Positions 1-11,421 of a stretch of 31,577 nucleotides of DNA are shown one piece after another. The notes under the pieces were generated by a model. That model did not search any database and had not been told where the DNA came from. It worked only from the letters and a program-made list of their open reading frames with translations. The stretch spans positions 1 to 31,577 of the forward strand of contig RXOD01004017.1 of the NCBI GenBank assembly GCA_005223375.1, read 5' to 3'. Every line of letters begins with the position of its first letter. Position 1 is the first letter of the stretch. The position numbers were made by a program, and so were the translations under genes. This DNA is from Amoebophrya sp. AT5.2. Taxonomy: Eukaryota; Sar; Dinophyceae; Syndiniales; Amoebophryaceae.

Positions 1-3000
1 GCCAAAAAAAGGCCAAAAAAGGGGGCGGCCGTTCGTAGCCGGAGCCGAGAATCGACACGCGGTTCGCCCACTCGTCTAACAATGCACTTTTTTGAGCTGT
101 AACGAAGGATTTCCCGCTCGCCGACAAAGCGTCCAGCGTGAACCGTCCCTTCAGTTCGTCCGCGAGGAACACCGACGCGCGCAGTTGGTACAGCTCGCCG
201 AGCACGGCGAGCAGTTCCTTGCCGAACGAAGCGGTGATTAAATGCTCCTGCGCCTCCTGCAGCACGTCCTGCCGAAACGCCTGCTCGTTGCGGTATTTCG
301 TGTACAGCTGTAATCGCTTTTTGAGAAAAACCGCGCACTGCACCTGCCGCTTCCACTGCTGCCGCTTGAACCTCGCGTCGCCAACCACCGCGAAAGGATC
401 CAAGTCGACCACGTCGCCGTCCTCCGACCCACCCTCGATCATCGTGGAGGTTTCCTCGCTCCGTCCTTCTTCAGCGATCGCCGAGGCCTGTACGGCGCCA
501 GAGGCAGTAGACAGCTGCGGCGGAGATGTAGATGTGGTTGCCGTTGCCGAAGATGTCGCAGAAGACGACGTCGACACGGCTGTGCCGTTATTTGTTGCAG
601 GCTTATTCCTCGACGAAGAAGTCAAGCCCGAAAAGAAACCGCTTTTCTTCTTCGGCTGCGGGTTCGGCGCGGTCGACGTAGACACACCAACAGCTCCAGG
701 AGCTGGCGCAGAAGCCTCCGCGTTTATTTCTGGCGCGGGCAGTGCTTTCAGCGGCTGGCCACGACTTCGTCCCCCACCAGCTCCGACACTGCTCTTTCGC
801 CTCCCGCCCTTAGTGGCGCCGCTTTTCTTCCCGTCCTTTCCCCCGCCGCCCGCCTGGTCTTCGAAGCTCTTGAACATGCTCTCTGCCATGGTCGCGATGC
901 TCATGTCGCCGGTGTACCCCTCAAATTTCTCGCTCCCGAACAGCAGCGCGAAGAAGACCGTGGGCTCGATCTTCGGGATCTCCGCTTCCTTCACCCCGTC
1001 CTTCCCGTTTTTGTCGTACTTCTCGCGCAGGGATGGAGAGGAGAGCACGGAGTAGGCATCAGAAAGGGACTGGAACTTCGCCTTGGCGTGCTCGTCGTCC
1101 GGGTTTTTGTCCGGGTGGCAGCTGCGCGCGATCTTGTAGTAGGCCTTCTTGATCGCGGCGGTGTCGGCGTCGGGGGGAACGCCCAGCAGGTCGTAGTACT
1201 CGGTGTCGTAAACATCGGAGGTAAGCTGCTTTCCATTTGCTCCTACTTTTCCAGATGCGGATGCGGTGGATGTGCCAGCAGCAGTGCCGCCTGCTTGTTT
1301 ATTCCCGCCGTCAAGGTCGAGGTTTACATTTTTCTCCATCAACTTCAGATTCACGTTCACCCAGGTGCCGGTATCCGGGTCCCAGATCTTGTTCTCGCGC
1401 TTGGCCTGAAATCCCGTGGCCTCCGCCTTGATACCGCGCACAATCTGCGTGGCGCCACCGACAACGCCCGCGACGGGGACAGCTGACGAATTCGTTTGTA
1501 GTTCTTTCAACGAAGAAATTATGTTGCTATGCTTTTACTTTTAGACCATGCATAGATATCATACCTAGTATCCACGACCATGATACAATTCCAAGCACTC
1601 AAGTTCCAGACAGCGAACAAAACTCTAGTAGCGTACTTTTGCTATATGCTTGTAATTACGTAGTTAAGGAGTGCTTGTTTACCTACTCCTGCCATGACCC
1701 CGACCCCTAGTCCTTTCACGAATCCCAGCATCTTGTTGCCCGCTCCCGGCTTGGCGTCGCGTACGCCTCCGACCGTTGCCGCCCCGAGTGCGGCGACGCC
1801 GCCTAGGACCCCACCCACTGCCGATCCCAGCCCCTGCTTGATGCCGGTCCAGCCGTCCTTCGGCCTCGTTTTGGCCCAGAACTCCTCCACTGCCGCGACC
1901 GTCTCTGCATCTTCGTCGGTAATTTCTATCTCGGCAATTTCCGAGTCAAAGTCGGCTGATGTTGACCCTAGGGAACCAGTTTCCAGCGGCACTCCGAACT
2001 CGTCCTCGCGGGCAACACCAGGAGTAACCGTCGAGGCCTTCACAAAGCTCACATCCTTCACCGCAATCAAACTCCCGTGCTCGTCGACGAGCGGGTTTGA
2101 GGTACTAGAATCCGCGAAATACAGTGTGCCGTCCATCACGAGCAGCAGAAGTGGCTGCTTCGGACTTGGAGGTTTTGGCGTCGAGGAGCGGGAGCGCCGC
2201 CGCGCGGCTCGGGGCGCAGCTGCGCCGCTTAACGAAGCAGAACTACCCGTCGCAGCGCGCGTGCTGGCTTCTCTTTCTCCCTGCGCCTGACCTTGCTGTA
2301 TTACCGGTCCTCCCTCACTAGTAGAAGTGGCACAAGAAGTAGGATCCAGCACCTGCACGGTGTAGTCGTACTTCTTCAGCTCCTCTTGTTCCGGCGATAA
2401 TTGTGCTGCCTGCTCCTCCGCTACTTTCTTGTTCGGATTGAAGACCCGCGCGATGCGGACGCGCTGCTTTTTCGGCGGCCGCGCCAGACTCAGCTGCGCG
2501 AACCCTGGACCGTAGTTCAGGCCATCAGGCCGATGGTTCGCGTCCGTCAAGGGGTAGTTGCTGTTGGGCTCATTGCCCTGGCCCGTGGAGGACGATGTGC
2601 CATTCGCGGTCGCAGACGCGTCCTCGACTCCATCTGCTGGTGCAGAGGCAGCTCCTCTTCCCCCGGCTGCTGCCGAAGTAGAAGCCTCGTCGGCGCAAAC
2701 GAGTGACTCGTAAATGTTCACGAATAGGGTGCTGCCGTCCGCGGTCACCTCGTAACTGCCGTGCCCGTCTGCCGTGAGTACCTTCATCCCGCGCTGCTTC
2801 TTCTTGTCGAGTTTCGTGCTACCGCTCGCTGCCAGCAGATCGTACGGAACGCTGTTCCCGATCCACACGGTCGGTCCGTGTAAGGAGATGGCGAGATAGG
2901 TCGAATACGTCGCGCCGTCCACCAGCCAGACGATGCCGGACGCGGGAAGCGTCTGCTTGTACGCGACGGCGGCGGCGCCCGAGAGGCTCGTCGAGCTCTT

Positions 3001-3693
3001 CGCGAAGAGCAGCTTGCGCACGTCCCCATTCGCTTGAATCACGCGATCCGTCGGGGTCAAGGCTATATTGTTCGAGGAGCTTGCTCCACCTCCTTGCTGC
3101 TCTCCGGACAGCAGAGTTTGGGCGGACGACGAAGTAGACGAAGACGATGTTCTTAAACTCGAGGTCGCAGACGTGCTGGCGGAACCTCCGCCCGCGTTTC
3201 CCGCCCGGGCATCCGCAACGCCGAGCTCGGTGCCGGCGCCCGAAAAAAAATACTCCCCGTCGTACACAAATGGGTATTTGGAGTCGTTCTGGATCACGAT
3301 GCGACACGGTTTTTTCGGTGCGCTGGCGCCGGTGGAGCTTCCCGACCGATGGCCGCTCCCGGGTTGTTGTATCTCCATGCCCTCTCCCGGCACCTGCCCA
3401 CCTTCCTCGAGAACCATTTTCCGCCCGGAGCCCGACAGCCCGCCGCAGCAGAACGTGGTCACAAACCAGTGGCGCAGCCGCGCGAGGCAGTTGCCTGGGT
3501 CAAAAGCTAGACTGCCCGAGTCTCGTGGTCTGGCGGGTGCTGGCGAGGAGTTGGGATGGGTAGAAGAGGACGCGCGGGGGCTGGCGAAGGTCACTTTCTT
3601 GGCTTGGTGTAGTCTCTGCTGCGCGGCAGCTCCTCCCGTGGCTGGTTGAGCGCGATAGCCATCGTCTTGCGCTACATAACTTGAACTCCTCAT
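1..3693 (-). CDS. DnaJ (Hsp40) co-chaperone with DnaJ-X domain, incomplete 3' end
   Basis: Two exons are supported: 3693..1683 and 1482..1 (still open at the edge). The 200-nt intron 1483-1682 has a GT donor, a CAG acceptor and matching phase 1. The start is the first in-frame ATG at 3693. Residues 1-670 are an extension with Ser/Ala/Gly-rich linkers and a more ordered part near 128-300 that I cannot assign. A glycine-rich stretch (about 615-700) crosses the intron and leads into a KIWDPDTGTWV motif, an arrangement I associate with alveolate DnaJ proteins. The J domain follows (YYDLLGV near residue 763, HPD near 792, at 1109-1117), then FFALLFGSEKFEGYTG and a region with ASFGKELL, both typical of DnaJ-X. 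J domains stimulate Hsp70 ATPase; the client and compartment are unknown. The extension makes this much longer than ordinary DnaJ-X proteins (about 350-400 aa). Confidence 0.85.
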
Positions 3694-5899
3694 AACCGAA
3701 CCGCTGCGCCTAAAAAAATATTTTCGTCGACGTTGTGATCATGATCTGTATGAACGTAGCTAGTCGGTTAGGTGAACCGGCAGGCAGGGGCCTATGCCCA
3801 CGCACTGCCGCTGCTGCTTTTTGCTAAAAAGGAAGTACTAACTTAGTATACGTTTAGAAGTAGACAGTCAAAAATCGTGCCGAGGCCACAGACCATAGCG
3901 CCGGCGCCTGAGATTCGTTGAGTGATTCGGGGGCGGCGTCGCACTTCTTCATGACCCGCCGTGCATTGGAACGTAAACGGCACGGGCACTGCGGTCGCAA
4001 AGACAAGACGAGATCACTTGCAGCCGACGTCACCAAATTTAGTCGTGTGATCGTAGGCTTGAATGAACCTTGTATGTATGTTCATCCGAGCGAAATTTGA
4101 CCGCAGTGGTCCACCAAATGAATCAATGAAGCCTTAACAATCAACATTCATTAAATCAGGATGGAACACTTTTCAAGCCATAAGTAGCCAGGGCTCGACC
4201 CACCACCACTGAGGAGGTGGCGCAACGAAAAGGCTTTGCTTGTATAATTTGACGGGTATTCATCTTCCGAAACTACTTGTTTCTCGATACAGGCACGCTT
4301 TTCCTCCACCGCGCCGCGTCTCTAAGGCTACGAAGAGCCAAACGCAAACGACGCGGTCCTTACAAGCGTGCTGCATCTGCCCTGGTAGTAAGTGCTTTTT
4401 TCCTGCTTTACTAGTTCTCACTAAAATTGTTGCATGCATACGAACCGCTGTTCTAAAGCTTTTTAAGTACACTGGCTCTGAATGCGTTTCTCGTGCTTTT
4501 GGTTTCACGAAGGAATGCAATAAAGTTCATCCTCATGCTAGCTTGCTCCTTGCTAACTACGGTGATCAAGCGCCTGCGTCGAATTTTGCGAAAAACTCCG
4601 AGCGTCGGCACCAGACCAAGTGGGCGTATTTCAAGACCAGTCCAGAAGAACTACACACATGTATTTTAATTAAACAGACGAGGATCTTGTGCCCCCCAGA
4701 CATCCGGAAGCCGCGCCATTGTGCATGGAGTCGCAGAAACTCTAGACAGGATTATTGCCCGACCCCCGATCATTAGGAAGTTGCCACGTGTGCGACATTT
4801 CGTAAACCACTTCGTAATCTTGGCACATCATCTTAGAGGAAAACCCGAGATCTAGTGATGGTGCTTCTGGCTATAGATACCCGATTACTAGTTTCGTTCG
4901 CCCATTTTAAAGATGAAACAGAATCAGAAACTACTCTTGGTACTAGTAGAGCGATCGAAGACGCAGGTAAAAAAATCAACCAGCAAAGATGAAGGATTCA
5001 TGAGAATTGGGGGGTGGCGGTTCGTAGGTTTTCTTGTTCTGTGTAGCAACAGACAGAGGTAGAAGACCCCTCGCGTCGTGGCAAAATTTAGGTAGAGTTT
5101 CGGGCGAGAATTTCTGCATGCCATGTTGTAGTACCAAAATAGCTTAAATGAATCCTACTTCTTTTCCTCATCTTGCGGGTAATGCTTCTACTAGCGATCT
5201 TCAATCAACACCCCCTCCATTAGATCTCGCGAATTCTCCGCATGGATCGTCCTATGATGGTCTGCATATCGGGAGAGACGAAAACAGATTCCCTCTCCCA
5301 AATAGCGCGTAGGTACTTACAGTAACATCATCCGAATAGCCACCTCTTCTACGACCAGATGAACGGATCGCGGTTTTATTTCTACTGTCGACGGTTTTCT
5401 CGTCGCCTAGCACCTTATTTTCCCTTAGCACGTCTCTCATAGACTAAATCTGGAATAGCTGACTCGAGTACCACATTATGGCAATTTGGACTGTCAACTT
5501 CTTGCTTCAAACAACGTGGTATTTTTTACTACACGTTCTTCGTACAAAACTGAAACGTATCGATTCCACCGGTGCCGCGCCCTTCCCGCCCCGCGAGAGA
5601 CTCGCAAGTCGCCTTGCTCCTCTCGCGATCAGGAAACTCGCGTCACTCCCACGCAACCACAACCTCATCGGTCTGTAAAGATCCAACATAATGGTGAAAA
5701 GGGCTCGCCGCCCGGTGAGTCGTCTGATTCACGCGGTGGACGTCCCTGATTTATTGCAAAAGTAGATTGATTGGTAAGAACGTACACCACGCAAAAGTAG
5801 CATAAGTCTTTGGTGAATCCACTCGTGAAGCTGCAACCTGTGTTTTCCTCAAACGCCCGTTTTTCTTCATCTGAAGAAACTACCCCGTGTAGTTCATCT
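3694..5899. other. Gene-free spacer, about 2.2 kb
   Basis: This is the longest gap in the window, between the dioxygenase stop and the DnaJ start. It is AT-richer than the flanking exons. It holds only short unrelated open frames, the longest a 178-codon plus-strand frame at 4240-4776 with no recognisable motif and a Cys/Arg/Lys-rich composition. No tRNA, rRNA or repeat family was recognised. Next to the DnaJ start, in the minus sense, there is a T-rich run ending in AG about 18 nt before the ATG, which could be a splice acceptor. Confidence 0.5.
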
Positions 5900-8174
5900 T
5901 CACCACTTTCCCTCGATTTCGCCCTGGCGCTTGAACGACTCGCCGAGCATCACGCCGAGCTCCCGCTTCTCCCCCTTGTCCAACACGTACTTCGGGCGGC
6001 CGTGCGCCGTCCGGTAGTTGCAGATGATCCCGATGTCGCCCTTCTCCCACAGGATCGGGATGCCTGGTGGTGTCGTCGATGCCGATGGGTGTGGGTTTTA
6101 GCTTCTTTGTTGCAAATAGCTTATAGGGAGCGCAGAAGAAGTGCGTGCCAAGAGCAGAATTGGCGTGTTATTGCGGGCCAACATTGTGCCAAGAGCAGAA
6201 TCGAGAGGATTCTTTCGGTTTCACTTCATCCATCTTCTGGAGACCGGCTGTTTTTTTACCACCATAGATATCGGCCGAGCATACTATCTAATGTGAAATC
6301 GGACAAAAGCCAGTACCGTTGCGGTCGTAGCAGTCCACCCAGAACTGCTTTTCCTCGCGGGTCATCACCTCGCCGTCGCCGAAGTTCAGCTTCAGGGGGC
6401 GTTCCCAGTGCGGGAGGTCCTTCACGCCGGGCCAGGAGTCAAACCACGCGTAGTCGTCGGCGACGGAGGCGAAGCACACGTTTTTGTCCGTGTACGGGTC
6501 GTATTCGAAGGTATCCACGAAGTACTTGGTGACCTGTAATTGAAGATGGGGCGGGGTCTTGGATGCTCTATCCGAGAAGTGAATGCCCTGGAAACAAGAA
6601 CGGCGGCACTGCTTCTCCGTAGTACACTGATCCAAAATCGAAACATAAATTTAAATCCATCGAAAAAACGTGTAGAAACCTTTACCATGTAGCGTCCGAA
6701 GATCGGGGAGTTCTCCCACTCCACCTCCAGCCCCTTCGCGCGCATGATTTCGGCCGCTTCGTCCATGTCCTCACTGCCGGTGGATGTTTGCCAGAAGTTG
6801 TACACGATGGACGGGTCCAGGTCGTTGTCCAGGAAGTACTTCTGATCTGGTAACTTCCTGATGTAGCAGCAGCCCTTTTCCTTGAGCCGTTGCCCGAACT
6901 TGGTGTCGAGGAGACGCTCCGTAGCCCCGTTGTTCTCCGAGATGAAGGTGCAGCCCTGATAAACCGAAGATTGGGTGTGATCAGAGCTAGTCCTAGAACT
7001 AGATGTTGGAAGTATTCTATTTCTTGGCCCAACTTCTGCTGGTTGTACCCATGTTTTATTTACCGGTTGCTGACTCATTTCACGTTCGGCTTCGGCGCCT
7101 TGTTCATCGCTCGGTTAATTAAATTATACGGTTTCATCGGTTCTTGAGGTTGAGGTTGACTCTAAAAACGTGGTCGTGCTGTGCCACAAAAACGGACGTT
7201 AGTCAGCGCCCGCCGTCGACATCGAAAAAAGGAACTCCCACTCCCAGCTGGTAAGAACACAATTCCAATTGCTAGCAAAAATGAAATCAATGCCCCATCG
7301 ATCTCGCTAAATACTAATACCTTCAGCGGGTTTTTGGTCGTGTGCAGCGCGCCGAAGGCGAGCCATTTCACAGAGGCGTCGATGTAGGCCATCTCGTGGT
7401 GGTACTGTAGATCCGCCTCCTTCGGCGCGCCCGTGTCGTACACGTTGGGTTCGATCTCCACGCGGTTGTTCGCCCCGCCCTCGTAGTCCGTCTTCTCCGG
7501 GAACAAGAGCCCCACAACCTCCTGCATCTTCTGGAACTCCGTCAGCTTCGTATTCACAATGTGCACCGCGCCCACCGTGTCGAACAAATGCTGCATGTGC
7601 TCGCGGAGCAGCTGTCGTCGATATTCATGACCGATTTTCATTTTTCGACGCTGGGAGCTAGTACACCGATCATTGGATTGATTCGATATCGATAGAGGAT
7701 TTATTGCAAGGGGTTGTAGTTCTACAGTGTATAAGTAAATCTAGGGCTACATTAGACCGTTTGCGTTCCTCGCGACAATGAATAGAACAGTTGAGTACAA
7801 GCTCACGCGAATCACTTCTCGAGATAAATATTTATAGCATCTTTCGAAAATAGGAATTGTACCTGAGTGTCGCGCAGCCCCATGTCCGCTTTGGTTTCGC
7901 CTTTTTCATTGGTCTGGGAGAGGATCTTGGCCATGTCATACTTCGACGCGTCGATCTTGAATTTGTCCAACGCAACCGCCGCCTTCCCCGTCCAGTAGTT
8001 CACCTCCAGCGGCGTCGGGTCCTCGTCCTTCGGGTGCGGGTTGTAGAACGCCGACGACGTGGTCACGATCTGCCGCGGCGCTCCCGCTGTAGGTCCTCCG
8101 ACGAACTTCTGCTTCTGCGGCCGGGCGACGAGGGCACCCGAGGTGCGCAACCGACTGCTCAATCTGCCCAACAT
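5900..8174 (-). CDS. TauD/TfdA-type Fe(II)/2-oxoglutarate-dependent dioxygenase
   Basis: Five exons give 417 aa: 8174..7863, 7611..7321, 6955..6686, 6533..6317, 6063..5900. Introns are 251, 365, 152 and 253 nt; all are GT-AG, the first three phase 0 and the last phase 1. The iron-binding triad is visible: H175 and E177 in YHHEMAY, and H384 in RTAHGR. R397, shortly after, is a candidate 2-oxoglutarate ligand. GGDIGII-like strand residues before H384 and the GCTFISEN turn fit the clavaminate synthase-like branch of the TauD superfamily. Such enzymes hydroxylate or desaturate small molecules using O2 and 2-oxoglutarate; the substrate cannot be read here. The first 40 residues are rich in Arg, Ser and Ala and nearly lack acids, so a mitochondrial or plastid targeting peptide is possible. 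An alternative acceptor just upstream of exon 2 would add about 13 residues in frame. Confidence 0.85.
6145..6201. repeat. 16-nt direct repeat pair inside the last dioxygenase intron
   Basis: The string gtgccaagagcagaat occurs at 6145-6160 and again, identical, at 6186-6201, with 25 nt between. Both copies lie inside intron 6064-6316. No longer element or terminal inverted repeat was seen around them, so a small local duplication is the simplest reading. Confidence 0.75.
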
Positions 8175-9688
8175 TTCTGCCGCGGTTGCCCTTTTGTCAG
8201 ATTGTTCCCGGTCGTCAGTTCGTTTGGTTGACTTGGTTGTTTTTCGTTCTTGGCCTCCGATGCAGGCCGCCTGTGGAAGTGGTCCTACACCAGCTGCTTC
8301 AGTTGATAGTCCTTTATTTACAGTCGGAAAAATTTACCAGAATCAGCTGGGCTACAACAAATTCGGAAATTCAAATTCCTCTAGTATTAGTAAGCCTTGC
8401 GATTATAAAAACTCGAGTCTCGGTGCCGTAGTAGAAACCGTGTCTGATCGTCTGATCGGAGCTGTCGCTCTAGGTAAAAAGTTGCGGTTCGTTCTGTCCA
8501 AAAATCTGCACTCCACCTCCTTGCTGTGTTTACCTCCTCGTGGGTTCTGAAGAGTAAGCTACAGTCGTTGTAACAAACTCGGTTGATACGGTAAAGCGAG
8601 TCTAAGTTATCCAACGGAGAAGTGGTAACAAAAACAAAGTAGAACAAAGATTTTGAAGTGTAAAATTAAATAAGGTTAAGGACGAGGACCAATTCGTCTA
8701 GTAGTAAGCACTACACTAGCAGTGCTGCCCGAAATCGGTCCTTTCGTTACCTTATGAAGCTTTCAAAAACCTCTATTGTTTTTCATGGATTCGATTGGAT
8801 TGATGGTGGTGGGGATGGTGGGAGTTCCGGGGGGTGAGTGGGGGAGATGCGAGTTTGTTGAATCAGTGCAATGAGGACGAGGTTTTATAAAGTAAAGCGT
8901 TCCTACGTCAAAACGAATGAATGTCTCTCGCGTTCAAACGGAAGCAACCGAAGTGCGAGGTTTGGTTCTACGATCCCGGCGACGGAGTACTTTTTATCTC
9001 ATCTGGTCCCTCTAGACTACGAGTGGCACTTCTCTCGTCAGAAAAAACCTCATTCAAAAACGGAAATCACCAGAGACAGCCAGCTGACCGACAAAATTCA
9101 AAGGCTTTCAACCGATGGATTGATTCCTTGCACCACTTGCACTACTTGCTCCCTCCAATCTACTTCAGAGACACAAGCATAGAAAACCGAACAGAAAGAA
9201 GCACTGCTTCCATAAGTGCCTGCCTGCGACGAAGCCAAAAGCGAAGTTTTCGGGCGACAAGCCGCAGCAGAACTTCGCTTGGAGGCGCACGCGAGGTTCT
9301 TTCGGGGATTGCAGACCAAAACAGGTGTTCTTTCGAAGCACTTGAGCACGACATTAACCTAGGATTTCGGTGAGTGGCCGTCTTACAGTGTTGAGTATAC
9401 ACCGACTACAATCCATCACCGTCACCGGCTCCGTCAGGATTTTTCACATCAAACGTCAAACGGATCAGTCGAACACGAACAGGATACTTAAGTCGATATA
9501 GCCATAGTGTGAGCAACAAACTGTGATTTAGCAAACTGGTTCTTCCATGTGATGGATGATTTTTTTTTGCGTTTGCAAAATTGATACTCGTCGTAGATCA
9601 TGAACGAAGTACTTCAACTTCATCTCTGTTAGATGAAACAAATAGAAGTACAACTAGGCGCGTCGAAACGCACGCCCTGGTTAGGAGC
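8175..9688. other. Gene-free spacer, about 1.5 kb
   Basis: This spacer lies between the CFAP97-type gene stop and the dioxygenase start. A 150-codon plus-strand frame (8921-9373) exists, but it has no recognised domain, runs against the direction of every supported gene and has ordinary noncoding-like composition. No RNA gene, repeat family or promoter motif was recognised. Confidence 0.45.
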
Positions 9689-11421
9689 CTATTCCTTCTC
9701 AAATTCCTCTTCGTAGTCGTCCTCGTAGTCTTCTTCGACGGGCTCCTCCTCGACGACGTCGTCCGCGTCCCCCCCCGTGACCCGCCGCGCGGCGCCGGCC
9801 CGAGCAGCTATCGTGCCGGCGGGGGGAACCGACTCCGCGGCCGTCGGCTGCGGCTCTTCCGGGACGACGAGTTTTTGCGGCGACGCTGGGTTCAACGCCT
9901 GCTTGTTCAGTTGACTTGGAAGTGCGTTCGGGTTGGCTCCAAGTGAATCCTCGATAGCGGGCAGATTCGGCGTGGCTGATTTATTTAGATTCGTCATTTA
10001 TTTTAGAGGTGGAGGCTATAGTGGTAGTGCTCCTTCCCGCATAACTAAGGCCGATAACTGAGCACAAGACCAAGTATGACACCCCATGATCTTGCATCCC
10101 AGTTTGCCATCTTGCAGCAACTAGACACTGATTTCGACTTCCGATGGACTTCGACTTCCAATTAATACATTGCGAGTCTGGTCTCTTGACTTTGCCGCGG
10201 TGCGTCCGGCGCCCGAGGAGATCGTCGTAGAGGCCGTTTCGTCTCGCACTGTAGCTGCAGTTTATCATATGCAGTCGTCGAGCGGTCGCTTCCTCCTCCA
10301 GCTTCTGGTTGTTCATTTCCTGTTGTGATGGAGTTTCAGTTTTTTTATCATGGCGTATGATTTTGAATTTGATTGGTGCATTATCAACATAAGTACATTG
10401 ATTCTGACGAGCACACCCGATCTATGGTGCTCAGTGCAGTGAAAGTGAGTCTTCGTCTTCATCACGGCGAAAAGGCATTCCATTGGCACACGCCTTCCAG
10501 GAGGATGAAGAAATTAGATGCTACATACTTGAAGAAAAAAATAAGTGTAGTACTGGCTGTGTCTTCTCCAGGCGCTCAAGCAGGAGGTGGTTCTCCATGG
10601 TGATTCGGAAGAGCTCCTTCTTCCGATAGCTGTGGTTCAGACTCTTGATGGGCCCCGAGGCTGTGGTGAAAGTGATTACGATACGTCATTTGCTTCGTTG
10701 ACCTTTCTTTGAAGACGCGGCCGCGGGCCAGTTTCGCTTCCGCGCCACTGCAATTCGATCTTCAACTTAATGCTTGCAAATTAATACGTATATTAGAGTT
10801 GTAAGTATCTATAAGTAGATCAAAAACCAAGCCTGAAGAGCATAGGAACTAAGAGCAAATAAAGAGAAGTAAGGGCGTAAAACGGGTGAAATAGGTGGTG
10901 GAGTGTATGTTGATGTTGAACGACATTTCACAAAGAGCCACCGTAAGTACGCATTCCTCTTGGCCCCTCGATTGGCCTTGTCATAGTTCTGGCGATGTTT
11001 TGAATCATCTTGAGGTCCTGAAAGGCCGCCTCCGTGGTCGCGCGTTTTTTTGCGAAGTAATCCCTGCCGAAGAGCTGCAAGTGGGGCTGCGGCGCCGGTG
11101 GTCGGTTGTCGATCGAGCACTGCATCTTCTTCAGCTGGTCCCGATGCCTGCAGTTTATCGAGAAGTGGATTGGGAAGTAACAAACGGTCAACAGTCAGTC
11201 TCTATAGTACATGATCACGAGGACAAGGGGGGCAGTCAGTGAAGAAGAAGATGAACTACAACTTACTACTTCAAAGATACAGCAGCTACAGGTACAGAGC
11301 TACAGTTAGTGAAATACTTAAATGCTAAGCAGTCGTACCTGAACATCATCTTGCCATGTTCTATGTCTGCGATGATCGGGTTCCCGTAGGAAACATTTGT
11401 CCTTCTGTTTGCGCCCTTCAT
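9689..11421 (-). CDS. CFAP97-domain (hemingway/CFAP97D-like) flagellar protein
   Basis: Five exons give 274 aa: 11421..11339, 11147..10951, 10660..10554, 10319..10169, 9975..9689. Introns are GT-AG with matching phases (2, 1, 0, 1). The CFAP97 signature is spread over exons 2-3: DNRPPAPQPHLQL, a basic/acidic helix ending in NIARTM, then KSLNHSYRKKELFRITMEN and LERLEKTQP. Animal CFAP97D proteins show the same order and are axoneme-associated, needed for sperm-tail and ciliary structure. Exon 4 is helical and basic. Exon 5 adds an Ala/Pro-rich linker and a strongly acidic C-terminus (EEEPVEEDYEDDYEEE) not typical of the short animal forms. The exon 2 donor is the least certain: a second phase-1 donor lies 8 nt downstream and is frame-compatible only if those bases are allowed for. 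A short in-frame extension upstream of the ATG at 11421 is possible if another exon exists. Presence of this gene implies a flagellated stage. Confidence 0.78.

Noticed and set aside
138..1055. 305-codon plus-strand open frame
   Set aside because: It is antisense to the DnaJ-X exon, whose minus-strand translation matches a known family; the plus translation is Ser/Pro low-complexity.
4240..4776. 178-codon plus-strand open frame in the large spacer
   Set aside because: No recognisable motif or domain, noncoding-like composition, and opposite orientation to all supported genes. Transcript evidence would be needed.
5691..5720. Short ATG exon followed by a consensus GTGAGT donor on the plus strand
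   Set aside because: Only eight codons precede the donor, and no plus-strand continuation was found before the oppositely oriented dioxygenase.
8921..9373. 150-codon plus-strand open frame
   Set aside because: It begins plausibly, but later becomes a Ser/Arg-rich string without family resemblance, and no splice context supports it.
9997..9999. Separate gene starting MTNLNKSATPN at 9997
   Set aside because: A stop lies immediately upstream in frame, and a TCAG acceptor at 9976-9977 matches the phase of the preceding CFAP97-type exon, so the region is better read as the last exon of that gene.
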